NCBI GenBank assembly: GCA_002049985.1
Contig: MVCY01000031.1
Span: 1 to 9,250 of the forward strand
DNA: 9,250 bases
Reading direction: 5' to 3'
Source of the DNA: Candidatus Latescibacteria bacterium 4484_181
GTDB lineage: Bacteria; Latescibacterota; MVCY01
Of the stretch, positions 1 through 6,091 are shown piece after piece (the first letter of the stretch is position 1; each line of letters opens with the position of its first letter). Both the position numbers and the translations under genes were made by a program. The notes under the pieces are model-generated. The model saw only the letters and a list, made by a program, of their open reading frames with translations, had not been told where the DNA came from and made no database searches.

Positions 1-1655
1 TTCCCCCTATCCACCACTGGCTCTCCGTTAAGCCAAACTTTGATCTTATCATCAGCCTCGGCAACCAGATAAGCTGCCATTTCCTCGTTGCACTCTACCC
101 AGGTGAAGGCATAGGTGACCAGGTCGCTTCCTTCGGCCAGGTATAGTGTGGACCGGTCATTGAGTTCGCACTGCGCCACCCGCCAGATGTGGCCATTGTG
201 TTCATCTCCCTCTTTGGGACGAACTGTCGCTTCTCCATCCAGATAGTCCGTATCCATCGAAGCCTCTTCGTAGGGCCCATTCACCAGCCAGCGTGTGATG
301 CCCATCGGGCCGGTGAGCCAATTCTCTGGTTTACGGAAAGGCCGTCGCACCTCCTCGATGGACCGTCCTACCACCTCGATTTGATTTATGTCCCAGGTGC
401 CGAAGCCCTTGGCCGCAGCCAAGTGTAGGTGGTAGATGTCGTAGGGATTGAATCCCATGATCTGAGCTGTTACCGCCTCAGTGGCCACAGGATCTCCCCC
501 AGCCACAATCACATTCAGCTTCACATCATCACCGGTCTGGGGGCCATTGCCTTCAACTCCCCAGATTCCCTCCACCACAGCATAATCAGTGGGCCGATAG
601 GAAAACAGGTCCACGAAACCATTGGGGACTTTCTCGTTCCCTGCATAACGATGTAAACCCATTTTGCCCCAGGTAGCCTCATAGGCGTTGTGCATATAGG
701 TGCCAACATACTGTTTGAAGATGGTTGTTTCCCCTGGGATGTCGTGGGTTTTCATCGCTGGAATATTTATGAGCTTATCACACTCCCAGAGAGTCTTAGA
801 GACATAGTATCCCTCCGGTCTTTGGAACCAGGTCACCCCGGTGCCATTTGGGTCAGGCACGGGGATAGGATCACCTGCGGGGTTATGGTTTGTCCAAGGA
901 TAAGAATTCCCATCCTTATCCAGATAGTCATCGTAGTTCAAATCTACAATGTCCACCTGAATGCCCTTGTCGTTATCCTTGAACTCATTGATGATATCTA
1001 TGTAGCTTAGACTGTCAAATGGAGGCCAGTGCACTGTCCAGCCGTCGTGCTCCTGGTCAGGGTTGGTATTGCTTTCACCCAACTTGGTCCACTCAGCGCC
1101 ACCTTCAGCGATGGTGATCCGACGGGCATCTCCCTCCTCTTCGATCAGGTATTTGATCACTGCCCGCACCACGCGCAAGTCGGTTGTCTGTCCCCAATGA
1201 TCCTGCCCCCGGTTGGTTCCTCTGCTCCAGCCACGTTGTCCCCATGCGGTATGGATGTTTTTCCCATCTGGACAGGTGACTATGTTGGGTTTGACAACCA
1301 CCCAGTCACCCGGCTCCACCACATTGCGGATGGAGCGCTCGGATGTGTCCAGATTTAGCGCTTTGTAAACCATCTGCTCAATCTGTTCTTTGCTCAACCG
1401 GGCTTCCACATCATTGTGCGGATTATCGACATACTCTTGACTCACAGTAAGTGGAGCAGGGGAGGAGAGGTCTGGATCATCCGAGCCGACGATAGCCACC
1501 ACAGATTTCGCCCCAGGGGCGGCTACTACGCCTTTTGGAAGAAAGGGCCGGGCCACACGGGCACGGTCGGCCTGCCATATATCTACAAGAAGCAATAGAA
1601 TCAACCCTAATCCGATGGTAAACCACAACCAGCGTCTCTTCAGGCCCTTGCTCAT
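1..1655 (-). CDS. Membrane-anchored DUF362 protein with C-terminal lectin-like module (3' end outside window)
   Basis: The frame is open for 551 codons from an ATG at 1655 and runs off the left edge. AAGGAG lies 6 bases before the ATG. Residues 11-24 form one hydrophobic segment after KRR, so this is a signal anchor or uncleaved signal. Residues about 112-430 look like DUF362 (PF04015): VVVKPNIV (119-126), INIPAMKTH (296-304), VVEGIWGVEGNGP (360-372), and the VAGGDPVATEAV stretch (384-395). From about 456 (WLVNGPYEE) a second module begins, with DYLDGEA (470-476) and DDKIKVWLNGEPVV (535-548), typical of beta-sandwich lectin-like or PA14-like modules that follow enzymes in uncultured phyla. 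The biochemical role of DUF362 is not known to me with certainty, so I do not assign a reaction. The RR at 7-8 followed by W-L-W is a weak twin-arginine-like pattern. It sits 31 bases downstream of the discoidin-like gene and is probably co-transcribed with it. Confidence 0.85.
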   Translation of the reverse strand, partial: MSKGLKRRWLWFTIGLGLILLLLVDIWQADRARVARPFLPKGVVAAPGAKSVVAIVGSDDPDLSSPAPLTVSQEYVDNPHNDVEARLSKEQIEQMVYKALNLDTSERSIRNVVEPGDWVVVKPNIVTCPDGKNIHTAWGQRGWSRGTNRGQDHWGQTTDLRVVRAVIKYLIEEEGDARRITIAEGGAEWTKLGESNTNPDQEHDGWTVHWPPFDSLSYIDIINEFKDNDKGIQVDIVDLNYDDYLDKDGNSYPWTNHNPAGDPIPVPDPNGTGVTWFQRPEGYYVSKTLWECDKLINIPAMKTHDIPGETTIFKQYVGTYMHNAYEATWGKMGLHRYAGNEKVPNGFVDLFSYRPTDYAVVEGIWGVEGNGPQTGDDVKLNVIVAGGDPVATEAVTAQIMGFNPYDIYHLHLAAAKGFGTWDINQIEVVGRSIEEVRRPFRKPENWLTGPMGITRWLVNGPYEEASMDTDYLDGEATVRPKEGDEHNGHIWRVAQCELNDRSTLYLAEGSDLVTYAFTWVECNEEMAAYLVAEADDKIKVWLNGEPVVDRG

Positions 1656-1686
1656 GGCAATCTCCTTCACTTATCGGGTTTACGGG

Positions 1687-2247
1687 TTAGTGAAAAAATC
1701 GGGACTTTATGAAGCCCCAGGACGAGGGTTGTACAGCATTGCCGTCTTCGGTCAAGATCTCAACTTCGTATATCTCTGGCCCTCCTATTGTTTCGATCTG
1801 GACATAATCAGCGATCACAGGGGCGTCAGGTCTAAAGCTCACCCACTGATGGGTAACGAAGTCATAGTTCTCAATGCACCCTTTCTGCTCTCCCTCTGGA
1901 TCGCGTGATTGGCCGTCTGCCCCCAGTTTTGCTCCCAGGAAGAGAGTGACGATAAATGAAGCGGGATTTTCTCCGACATAGATGCGCACCTCCGCAATGG
2001 CTACAGGCTCTGGAAGTTCAAAGACAAGGATACCCTTGTTCTCCCATTGAAAAACCCCGGGGTTATCGCTGTTGCCGGGATATTTACCGTCAGTCAAATA
2101 GGCCAATTCTCCACGGTAGACGTTATACCCTTCTGTGGCCTTAGTTACAGCATCGGGAGCCACATTTCGGGCGGACGTCAATACGACTCCCGTAACTGCT
2201 AATACGAGACAAAACCCTCCAATCCAGACAATCCTTTTCACAGACAT
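1687..2247 (-). CDS. Small secreted discoidin-like protein with WGxIK C-terminal tail
   Basis: This is a 186-residue protein starting at ATG 2247, with AAGGAGGGG about 6-7 bases upstream, a strong ribosome binding site. Residues 1-27 are a signal peptide: KR at 4-5, then a long hydrophobic core ending in TSA. The body (about 38-165) has the look of a galactose-binding-like (F5/8 type C, discoidin) beta-sandwich: LTDGKYPG (51-58), FQW, LVFELPEPVAIAEVRIYVG (74-92), and a closing YVQIET...EIYEVEIL (148-165). I see no catalytic motif, so binding of a glycan or surface ligand is the likely job, by inference. The last 13 residues, P174 to H186, include PSSWGFIK and match the tail of the upstream secreted protein. 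No specific family name can be given with certainty. Confidence 0.8.
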   Translation of the reverse strand: MSVKRIVWIGGFCLVLAVTGVVLTSARNVAPDAVTKATEGYNVYRGELAYLTDGKYPGNSDNPGVFQWENKGILVFELPEPVAIAEVRIYVGENPASFIVTLFLGAKLGADGQSRDPEGEQKGCIENYDFVTHQWVSFRPDAPVIADYVQIETIGGPEIYEVEILTEDGNAVQPSSWGFIKSRFFH

Positions 2248-2259
2248 CGTTTTCCCCTC

Positions 2260-2274
2260 CTTCTTATTAAGAAG
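2260..2274 (-). promoter_or_regulatory. 15-base inverted repeat touching the ribosome binding site of the discoidin-like gene
   Basis: The bases CTTCTTAATAAGAAG form 7-base arms around a single central base. The right arm runs directly into the AAGGAGGGG ribosome binding site before the ATG at 2247. It could be an operator, or in RNA a 5-pair stem with a 5-base loop beside the ribosome binding site. A chance A/T-rich dyad is also possible. Confidence 0.3.
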
Positions 2275-2437
2275 ATTAGTTAGCTTTTCGTTTTTTGTTC
2301 AACGATGCTTGCGCAAGATATTCTCATCCTGGATTCATCATATGGATTTTTGGCCTGCTGAGCGAACTATCTGTTTTTTCTGCGCTCTGGAATTCCAAAC
2401 AGTTCGCCTTTCCAACCCCAGCTTCAACAAAAGACAC

Positions 2438-2452
2438 GGAGTCGAAAACTCC
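2438..2452 (-). terminator. Weak terminator-like hairpin after the CBM9-like gene
   Basis: On the minus strand GGAGT and ACTCC pair around the loop TTTCG, starting about 46 bases after the TAA of the CBM9-like gene. The following bases (GTGTCTTTTGTTG) are T-rich but interrupted, so this is a poor intrinsic terminator. Confidence 0.25.
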
Positions 2453-2498
2453 AAAACCCTGGCCGCAGCTAGTATCTAAAACTCGATAACACGTAATC

Positions 2499-3335
2499 TT
2501 ATTCGAACAGAGCCTTTATCCCACCCCATGTTGATGGTTCAACTGGTGTTGGGCTCAGCAGGACCGCATCGTTGAACTGGCTGGCGTCTGTCCAGGAACG
2601 TCCGCCTTCTGAGCCTTGCAGGCCAGGCTGGCAGTCTCTGGTGTCGGGCCTCTCATCAACATCATCGATACAGATCACCCAGCCTATAGTCTCACCAGCC
2701 GTCAGGATGTGCCGCTGGCTGGCCTCAGGACCTGCTACATCTGCCCTGTCCCAGATGGCCATCTTGCCCTCAAAGTTGTAATTTGGCAAATCATCGATGT
2801 AGAAGGCCACATAGCAATAGGGTTCCCGAACGATCCACTGAAGGGCCGGGTCGCCCCAGTGATAGCACTGAACCAAACCGGGAGACGGGTCGGGTAGGAA
2901 GCCCAGCTCCTGCGCTTGTTCTCCGTGGGTTCCCTGGCGGTAATTTCCTCCGGAGTGATCGGCATCTATACCCATCGCAATACAGTCGTCCCTGTAACGG
3001 GCACCATCGCTGGGAGTATCAGCATTGTGGATGTCATCGGTAACCCCAATGAACCAGTAGAGCATATTGTCAGGCGGCAGAGACCAACCGCAATATCCCA
3101 CGCAGGAGAAGTCGTCCAGGGGCTGCATCTCACCGCCCAGGACATCCTCCATATCATCCTGGGTAAAGGTCACCTCATAGCCTGCGGACAGCCAGTCGTC
3201 GTTGAGCCCATCGATAGTGATCGCACCAGGATCGACATTCTGCACATATATGGTGGTCCCCACATGAGCGGAAGCCAATCTGCTGAACCAAACCATGAAG
3301 GCAAGAGCCAATAACAGAGCCACTGCTTTTTTCAT
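2499..3335 (-). CDS. Secreted CBM9/DOMON-like protein with WGxIK C-terminal tail
   Basis: I chose the ATG at 3335, which starts MKKAVALLLALAF, a classic signal peptide. It ends in ASA and is cleaved before HVGTT. An in-frame ATG at 3350 would add five residues (MPVFE). Numbering below is from 3350. The mature protein opens with AITIDGLNDDW (43-53), the hallmark start of CBM9-like/DOMON-like domains. Later strands fit that fold: MLYWFIGVTDDI (96-107), RDDCIAMGIDADHSGG (120-135), YCYVAFYIDD (178-187), and MAIWDRAD (197-204). Seven cysteines in the mature part suggest disulfides and export. No enzyme motif is visible, so sugar or ligand binding outside the membrane is inferred. The C-terminus is EPSTWGGIKALFE (271-283), matching the next gene's tail. 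Neither start codon has a well-placed ribosome binding site; the strong AGGAGG lies far upstream at 3395-3390. Confidence 0.8.
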   Translation of the reverse strand: MKKAVALLLALAFMVWFSRLASAHVGTTIYVQNVDPGAITIDGLNDDWLSAGYEVTFTQDDMEDVLGGEMQPLDDFSCVGYCGWSLPPDNMLYWFIGVTDDIHNADTPSDGARYRDDCIAMGIDADHSGGNYRQGTHGEQAQELGFLPDPSPGLVQCYHWGDPALQWIVREPYCYVAFYIDDLPNYNFEGKMAIWDRADVAGPEASQRHILTAGETIGWVICIDDVDERPDTRDCQPGLQGSEGGRSWTDASQFNDAVLLSPTPVEPSTWGGIKALFE

Positions 3336-3373
3336 CTCAAACACCGGCATATTGAAGAAGATGTCATTCTCAT
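3332..3373 (-). promoter_or_regulatory. Possible 13-codon leader peptide overlapping the CBM9-like start
   Basis: An ATG at 3373 opens a short frame, MRMTSSSICRCLR, whose TGA overlaps the ATG at 3335 as ATGA. This is the usual layout for translational coupling. The strong AGGAGG at 3395-3390 is 16 bases before this ATG, longer than ideal, but it is the only good ribosome binding site in the leader. The peptide has no recognisable content, and the overlap could be chance. Confidence 0.25.
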
Positions 3374-3510
3374 TAATATACCAGTCTCACCTCCTTTCCT
3401 CATAAAATGCGTGAACAGATGTAAGATAGCGCTGCGAGGAGCTCTTTTGCGCCTCGATGCGATTTTTGCCCCCTTAGGCAAGAGAAGGAAGCCAGGAAAA
3501 TTGCACGAGA

Positions 3511-3539
3511 ATGCTAAAGAACAGGATCAAGAATATCAA
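3511..3539 (-). promoter_or_regulatory. Possible sigma-70-type promoter for the CBM9-like gene
   Basis: TTGATA (3539-3534) is followed after exactly 17 bases by TAGCAT (3516-3511), which match TTGACA and TATAAT at 5 and 4 of 6 positions. It points towards the CBM9-like gene and would give a leader of about 170 bases. The promoter consensus of this organism is unknown, so this is only a candidate. Confidence 0.25.
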
Positions 3540-3602
3540 ACACTTAATCTAGACTTCAGTGAGGGCCAGCCGGTCTCTTAACAAATCCCACATCGCCTGT
3601 AT

Positions 3603-3618
3603 GGGCTCTGAAGAGCCC
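3603..3618 (-). terminator. Hairpin downstream of murA, without a T run
   Basis: GGGCTC and GAGCCC pair perfectly around a four-base loop, 66 bases after the murA stop codon. An overlapping CTCCCTGGGAG dyad lies just before it in the direction of transcription. The bases that follow are ATACAGG with no T run, so it is not a canonical intrinsic terminator, though its position fits the end of the prmC-murA unit. Confidence 0.3.
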
Positions 3619-3684
3619 TCCCAGGGAGATAAGTGGGGAGTGAGCAGATTCTGTGGAAAAATGCGGTTTGGGGCAATTTGGGCG

Positions 3685-4947
3685 CTATTGATTGTCTGTT
3701 TTTGCGCGCCTTATCTGGGCTCCTAATGCCGACAGTTTCTCCTCCAATTTTTCATAGCCCCGGTCGATGTGATATATGCGTGAGACAGAGGTTTCACCTT
3801 GGGCGGCCAGGGCGGCTGCCACCAAAGCGGCGCCGGCCCTGATGTCAGACGCCATCACAGGTGCGCCCTTCAGACTCTTCACCCCTTTCACCACGGCCAC
3901 CCGGTCTTCTAAAGCAATTTCCGCCCCCAGTCGTCTAAGCTCAGGTACATGGGTAAACCTGTCCGGGTGTACGGTATCAGTGATCACACTGGAACCGGAG
4001 GCCAGAGAGACCAATGCGGTGTGCAGCGGCTGAAGATCGGTAGGATAGCCGGGATACGGGGCAGCAACAAGATCAGCTGCCTCAATCCTTTCTGGCGCAT
4101 CAAGCTCTATAGTTTGGTCTGTCAGATGAATTTTAGCCCCGCACTCCTGCAGCTTCTCTAACACAGCAGACAGATGGCTAGGAGAGCAGCCCTCTGTGGT
4201 CACCTTGCCTCTGGTGATCATCCCTGCAATCAAAAAGGTGGCAGTTTCAATCCGATCTGGGATAATGGTGGCATCTGCTGGGCAGAGAACGTCTATACCT
4301 TCAATCTCAATCTTGTCTGTACCTGCCCCTTCGATATGGGCGCCCATTTTCCGCAGAAAATGTGCCAGGGCGACTACCTCTGGCTCTTTGGCGGCATTTT
4401 CAATCACTGTCGTCCCCTGGGCAGTGGTGGCGGCCATCATCACATTCTCTGTACCGGTCACCGTTTTTATGTCAAAATTTATTTTGGCACCTCTGAGCCT
4501 GCTGGCTGTGGCTACCACATAACCCTGGTCCATGTCGATCTGGGCTCCCAGAGCTTTTATGCCCTTGATATGCCGGTCTACAGGGCGGAGCCCTATGACA
4601 CAACCCCCTGGCAGGGATACCCTCGCCCGCCCGAATCTCCCCAGCAGGGGACCGAGGACGCAAAAAGAAGCTCTCATTGTGCTTACCAGCTCGTAGGGGG
4701 CCACTGGATGATCACAGGAGTCTGTGTCGATGGTTAAGGTATGTTGCTGCCGGTAGACCTTTGCCCCGATTATCCTGAGAATATTAGCCATTGTGGTTAT
4801 GTCCCGCAAGTCGGGCATATTCTCCAGCCGGCTCGTCCCCGCCCCCAAAAGCGTCGCCGCCATAATCGGTAGGGCAGCATTCTTGGCGCCACTGATTTTG
4901 ACCCTACCTGAAAGTCTGTTTCCGCCTTCTATGATAAATTTCTCCAC
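3685..4947 (-). CDS. murA: UDP-N-acetylglucosamine 1-carboxyvinyltransferase (MurA)
   Basis: MurA transfers enolpyruvate from phosphoenolpyruvate to UDP-N-acetylglucosamine in the cytoplasm, the first committed step of peptidoglycan synthesis. The protein is 420 residues, the normal family length. Visible hallmarks are SGAKNA with K22 and N23, the catalytic loop PGGCVIGLRPVDRH with C116 (E. coli C115) and R121, YPTDLQ with D304 (the general-base Asp), DIRAGAALV with R370, and HIDRGYE with R396. C116 is the Cys form, so fosfomycin sensitivity at this site would be expected from family knowledge. The stretch after SSVITDT reads VHPDRF instead of the common FENRF, a mild variant. The start is GTG at 4947, directly after the TGA of prmC, with GGGAG six bases upstream. 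This implies one mRNA and coupled translation. Confidence 0.97.
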   Translation of the reverse strand: MEKFIIEGGNRLSGRVKISGAKNAALPIMAATLLGAGTSRLENMPDLRDITTMANILRIIGAKVYRQQHTLTIDTDSCDHPVAPYELVSTMRASFCVLGPLLGRFGRARVSLPGGCVIGLRPVDRHIKGIKALGAQIDMDQGYVVATASRLRGAKINFDIKTVTGTENVMMAATTAQGTTVIENAAKEPEVVALAHFLRKMGAHIEGAGTDKIEIEGIDVLCPADATIIPDRIETATFLIAGMITRGKVTTEGCSPSHLSAVLEKLQECGAKIHLTDQTIELDAPERIEAADLVAAPYPGYPTDLQPLHTALVSLASGSSVITDTVHPDRFTHVPELRRLGAEIALEDRVAVVKGVKSLKGAPVMASDIRAGAALVAAALAAQGETSVSRIYHIDRGYEKLEEKLSALGAQIRRAKTDNQ

Positions 4948-5859
4948 TCAGTTCTCCCGCTCAGTTTGATCTCCATAGTAAATTCCATCTGGAGCTTTCT
5001 CTGCTAGCACAACCCGCTCTATTCTATTCAAGTCTTCGATCTTTTCGATCTTCCGGAAAGAATGAATTTTCTCAATAATCTGGCAGACCTGGTCTGCCTG
5101 CCCATCACCTACTTCTAAGGCCAATAATGCGTGTTTCTTGAGTAAAGGAGCAGCTTGCCAGACAATCAGTCGATGGAACTTAAGCCCATCCTGACCTCCA
5201 TCTAAGCCATCAATCGGTTCGTAGTCTCTCACCTCCTTAGGCAGGAAGTCTAATTCGCCGTGTTTCACATAAGGGGGATTGGAAACTACAGCGTCTAACC
5301 TACCGGATAGAGCACCAAGCGGAGAAAGCAAATCACCCTGGATAAATTCTATCTTCTTCTCTACCTTATTGAGAATGGCATTCTCCTTGGCAATCTCCAG
5401 GGCCTGGGGAGATATATCTATGGCGTAGATGTAGACATTTTCAATCTGTCGGGCCAGACTTACGGCAATATTGCCAGAGCCTGTGCCTATGTCAGCAACC
5501 GTCAGTGTGCTCTGGTCTCCTTTCAGCCTCCGGGCCACCGTCTCCACCAGGGTTTCTGTCTCCGGTCGGGGAATACAGACCGAAGGGCTCACTACGAAAG
5601 GAAGCGACATAAATTCTGTTTCACCAGTGATGTACTGAATCGGAGTATATCTCAGCCTCTTTTTCAGGGCGGTTTTAAACCGACCTAATTCCTCCGGGAG
5701 CAGCGGCCGGTCGTATTGGAGATACAACTCTATGCGCCGCAGTCCCAGACTGTAACCAAGCAAGAGCTCAGCGTTGAGTCGAGGATGCTCAAACCCTTTG
5801 CCAGCCAGATAGTCAGTCGTCCAGTTGAGAATCTCTATGATAGTCCATATCTTTTCCAT
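4948..5859 (-). CDS. prmC: Peptide chain release factor N5-glutamine methyltransferase (PrmC/HemK)
   Basis: PrmC methylates the glutamine of the GGQ motif of release factors RF1 and RF2 using S-adenosylmethionine. The protein is 303 residues. The N-terminal helical domain (1-80) ends in YTPIQYITGE (71-80). The methyltransferase domain shows IPRPETE (96-102), the SAM-binding loop VADIGTGSGN (121-130), the acidic YAIDIS (145-150), the catalytic NPPYV (194-198) that binds the glutamine amide, and EPIDGLDGGQDGL (214-226). All key motifs are intact. The ATG at 5859 is the first possible start, since an in-frame TAA lies two codons upstream. No clear ribosome binding site precedes it. The usual upstream partner prfA is absent; the preceding gene is tatC across a 232-base gap. 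murA follows with no gap. Confidence 0.96.
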   Translation of the reverse strand: MEKIWTIIEILNWTTDYLAGKGFEHPRLNAELLLGYSLGLRRIELYLQYDRPLLPEELGRFKTALKKRLRYTPIQYITGETEFMSLPFVVSPSVCIPRPETETLVETVARRLKGDQSTLTVADIGTGSGNIAVSLARQIENVYIYAIDISPQALEIAKENAILNKVEKKIEFIQGDLLSPLGALSGRLDAVVSNPPYVKHGELDFLPKEVRDYEPIDGLDGGQDGLKFHRLIVWQAAPLLKKHALLALEVGDGQADQVCQIIEKIHSFRKIEKIEDLNRIERVVLAEKAPDGIYYGDQTEREN

Positions 5860-6091
5860 ATTGACTTAGGCTGATTCTTAGACACAGGTAGAGACTCCAG
5901 AGAGAGTGTCTGCGCCGCGTCCTGGCCCAATGCGCGGCTCGTGGCCAAATTCGTTTGGAGACCAACATTGAAATCATTTTCACGTTTTTCTGCCTCACGT
6001 CCTCCAGGGATACCGATTGACACAGCAGACTTTGGTCATCTCCAGTATTTCAAGTGGAAATATTGCATGTATTGTCTATACATATCAGTGT
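5860..6091. other. Intergenic region between tatC and prmC
   Basis: No gene is supported. Short minus-strand frames (for example a GTG-started 62-codon frame, 5835-6023, and a 15-codon frame just after tatC, MYRQYMQYFHLKYWR) match no family I know. I looked for a remnant of prfA, the common neighbour of prmC, and found none. The distal half holds two inverted repeats described separately. It probably carries the terminator of the serA-rnf-tatC unit and the leader of prmC-murA. Confidence 0.45.
5880..5938 (-). promoter_or_regulatory. Two consecutive inverted repeats upstream of prmC
   Basis: In minus-strand order, GCCGCG (5938-5933) pairs with CGCGGC (5919-5914) around a 13-base loop. Then AGACAC (5911-5906) pairs with GTGTCT (5885-5880) around a 20-base loop. 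They stand back to back and end 21 bases before the prmC ATG, which has no clear ribosome binding site. Neither is followed by a T run. They could end the upstream transcript or structure the prmC leader. Confidence 0.3.

Larger units (their letters stand above)
2248..2498. other. Intergenic region between the two tail-bearing secreted genes
   Basis: There is no convincing gene in these 251 bases; the short plus-strand frames have no recognisable content. The region holds a weak hairpin (2438-2452), a perfect 10-base palindrome CTTGCGCAAG (2308-2317), a 7-base inverted repeat GCGAACT/AGTTCGC (2362-2368 and 2401-2407), and the 15-base dyad at 2260-2274. It probably carries the end signal of the CBM9-like gene and the start signals of the next unit, but I could not identify a clear -35/-10 pair. 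Confidence 0.5.
3351..3684. other. 334-base intergenic region between murA and the CBM9-like gene
   Basis: No gene is supported here. On the minus strand, in order, it holds a GC-rich hairpin at 3603-3618 after murA, a possible promoter at 3511-3539, a short TTGCC/GGCAA stem near 3466-3481, a CGAGG/CCTCG stem near 3434-3456, and the AGGAAAGGAGGTGAG ribosome-binding stretch at 3400-3386. It reads as the end of one transcription unit and a leader of about 175 bases for the next. Confidence 0.5.

Noticed and set aside
2389..2396. Palindrome GGAATTCC in the intergenic region
   Set aside because: An 8-base palindrome that contains a common restriction-site core is expected by chance, and it lies in the loop of a wider weak repeat.
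4174..4737. Plus-strand open frame of 187 codons
   Set aside because: It lies wholly opposite murA, which has all of its catalytic motifs. It is a shadow of that gene.
5835..6023. Minus-strand 62-codon frame between tatC and prmC, overlapping the prmC start
   Set aside because: Its start is GTG, its composition is unremarkable, it matches no family I know, and it overlaps the well-supported start of prmC in another frame.
5860..6091. Possible remnant of prfA or a tRNA gene upstream of prmC
   Set aside because: No GGQ region, release-factor C-terminal motif or cloverleaf-like arms could be found in either strand.
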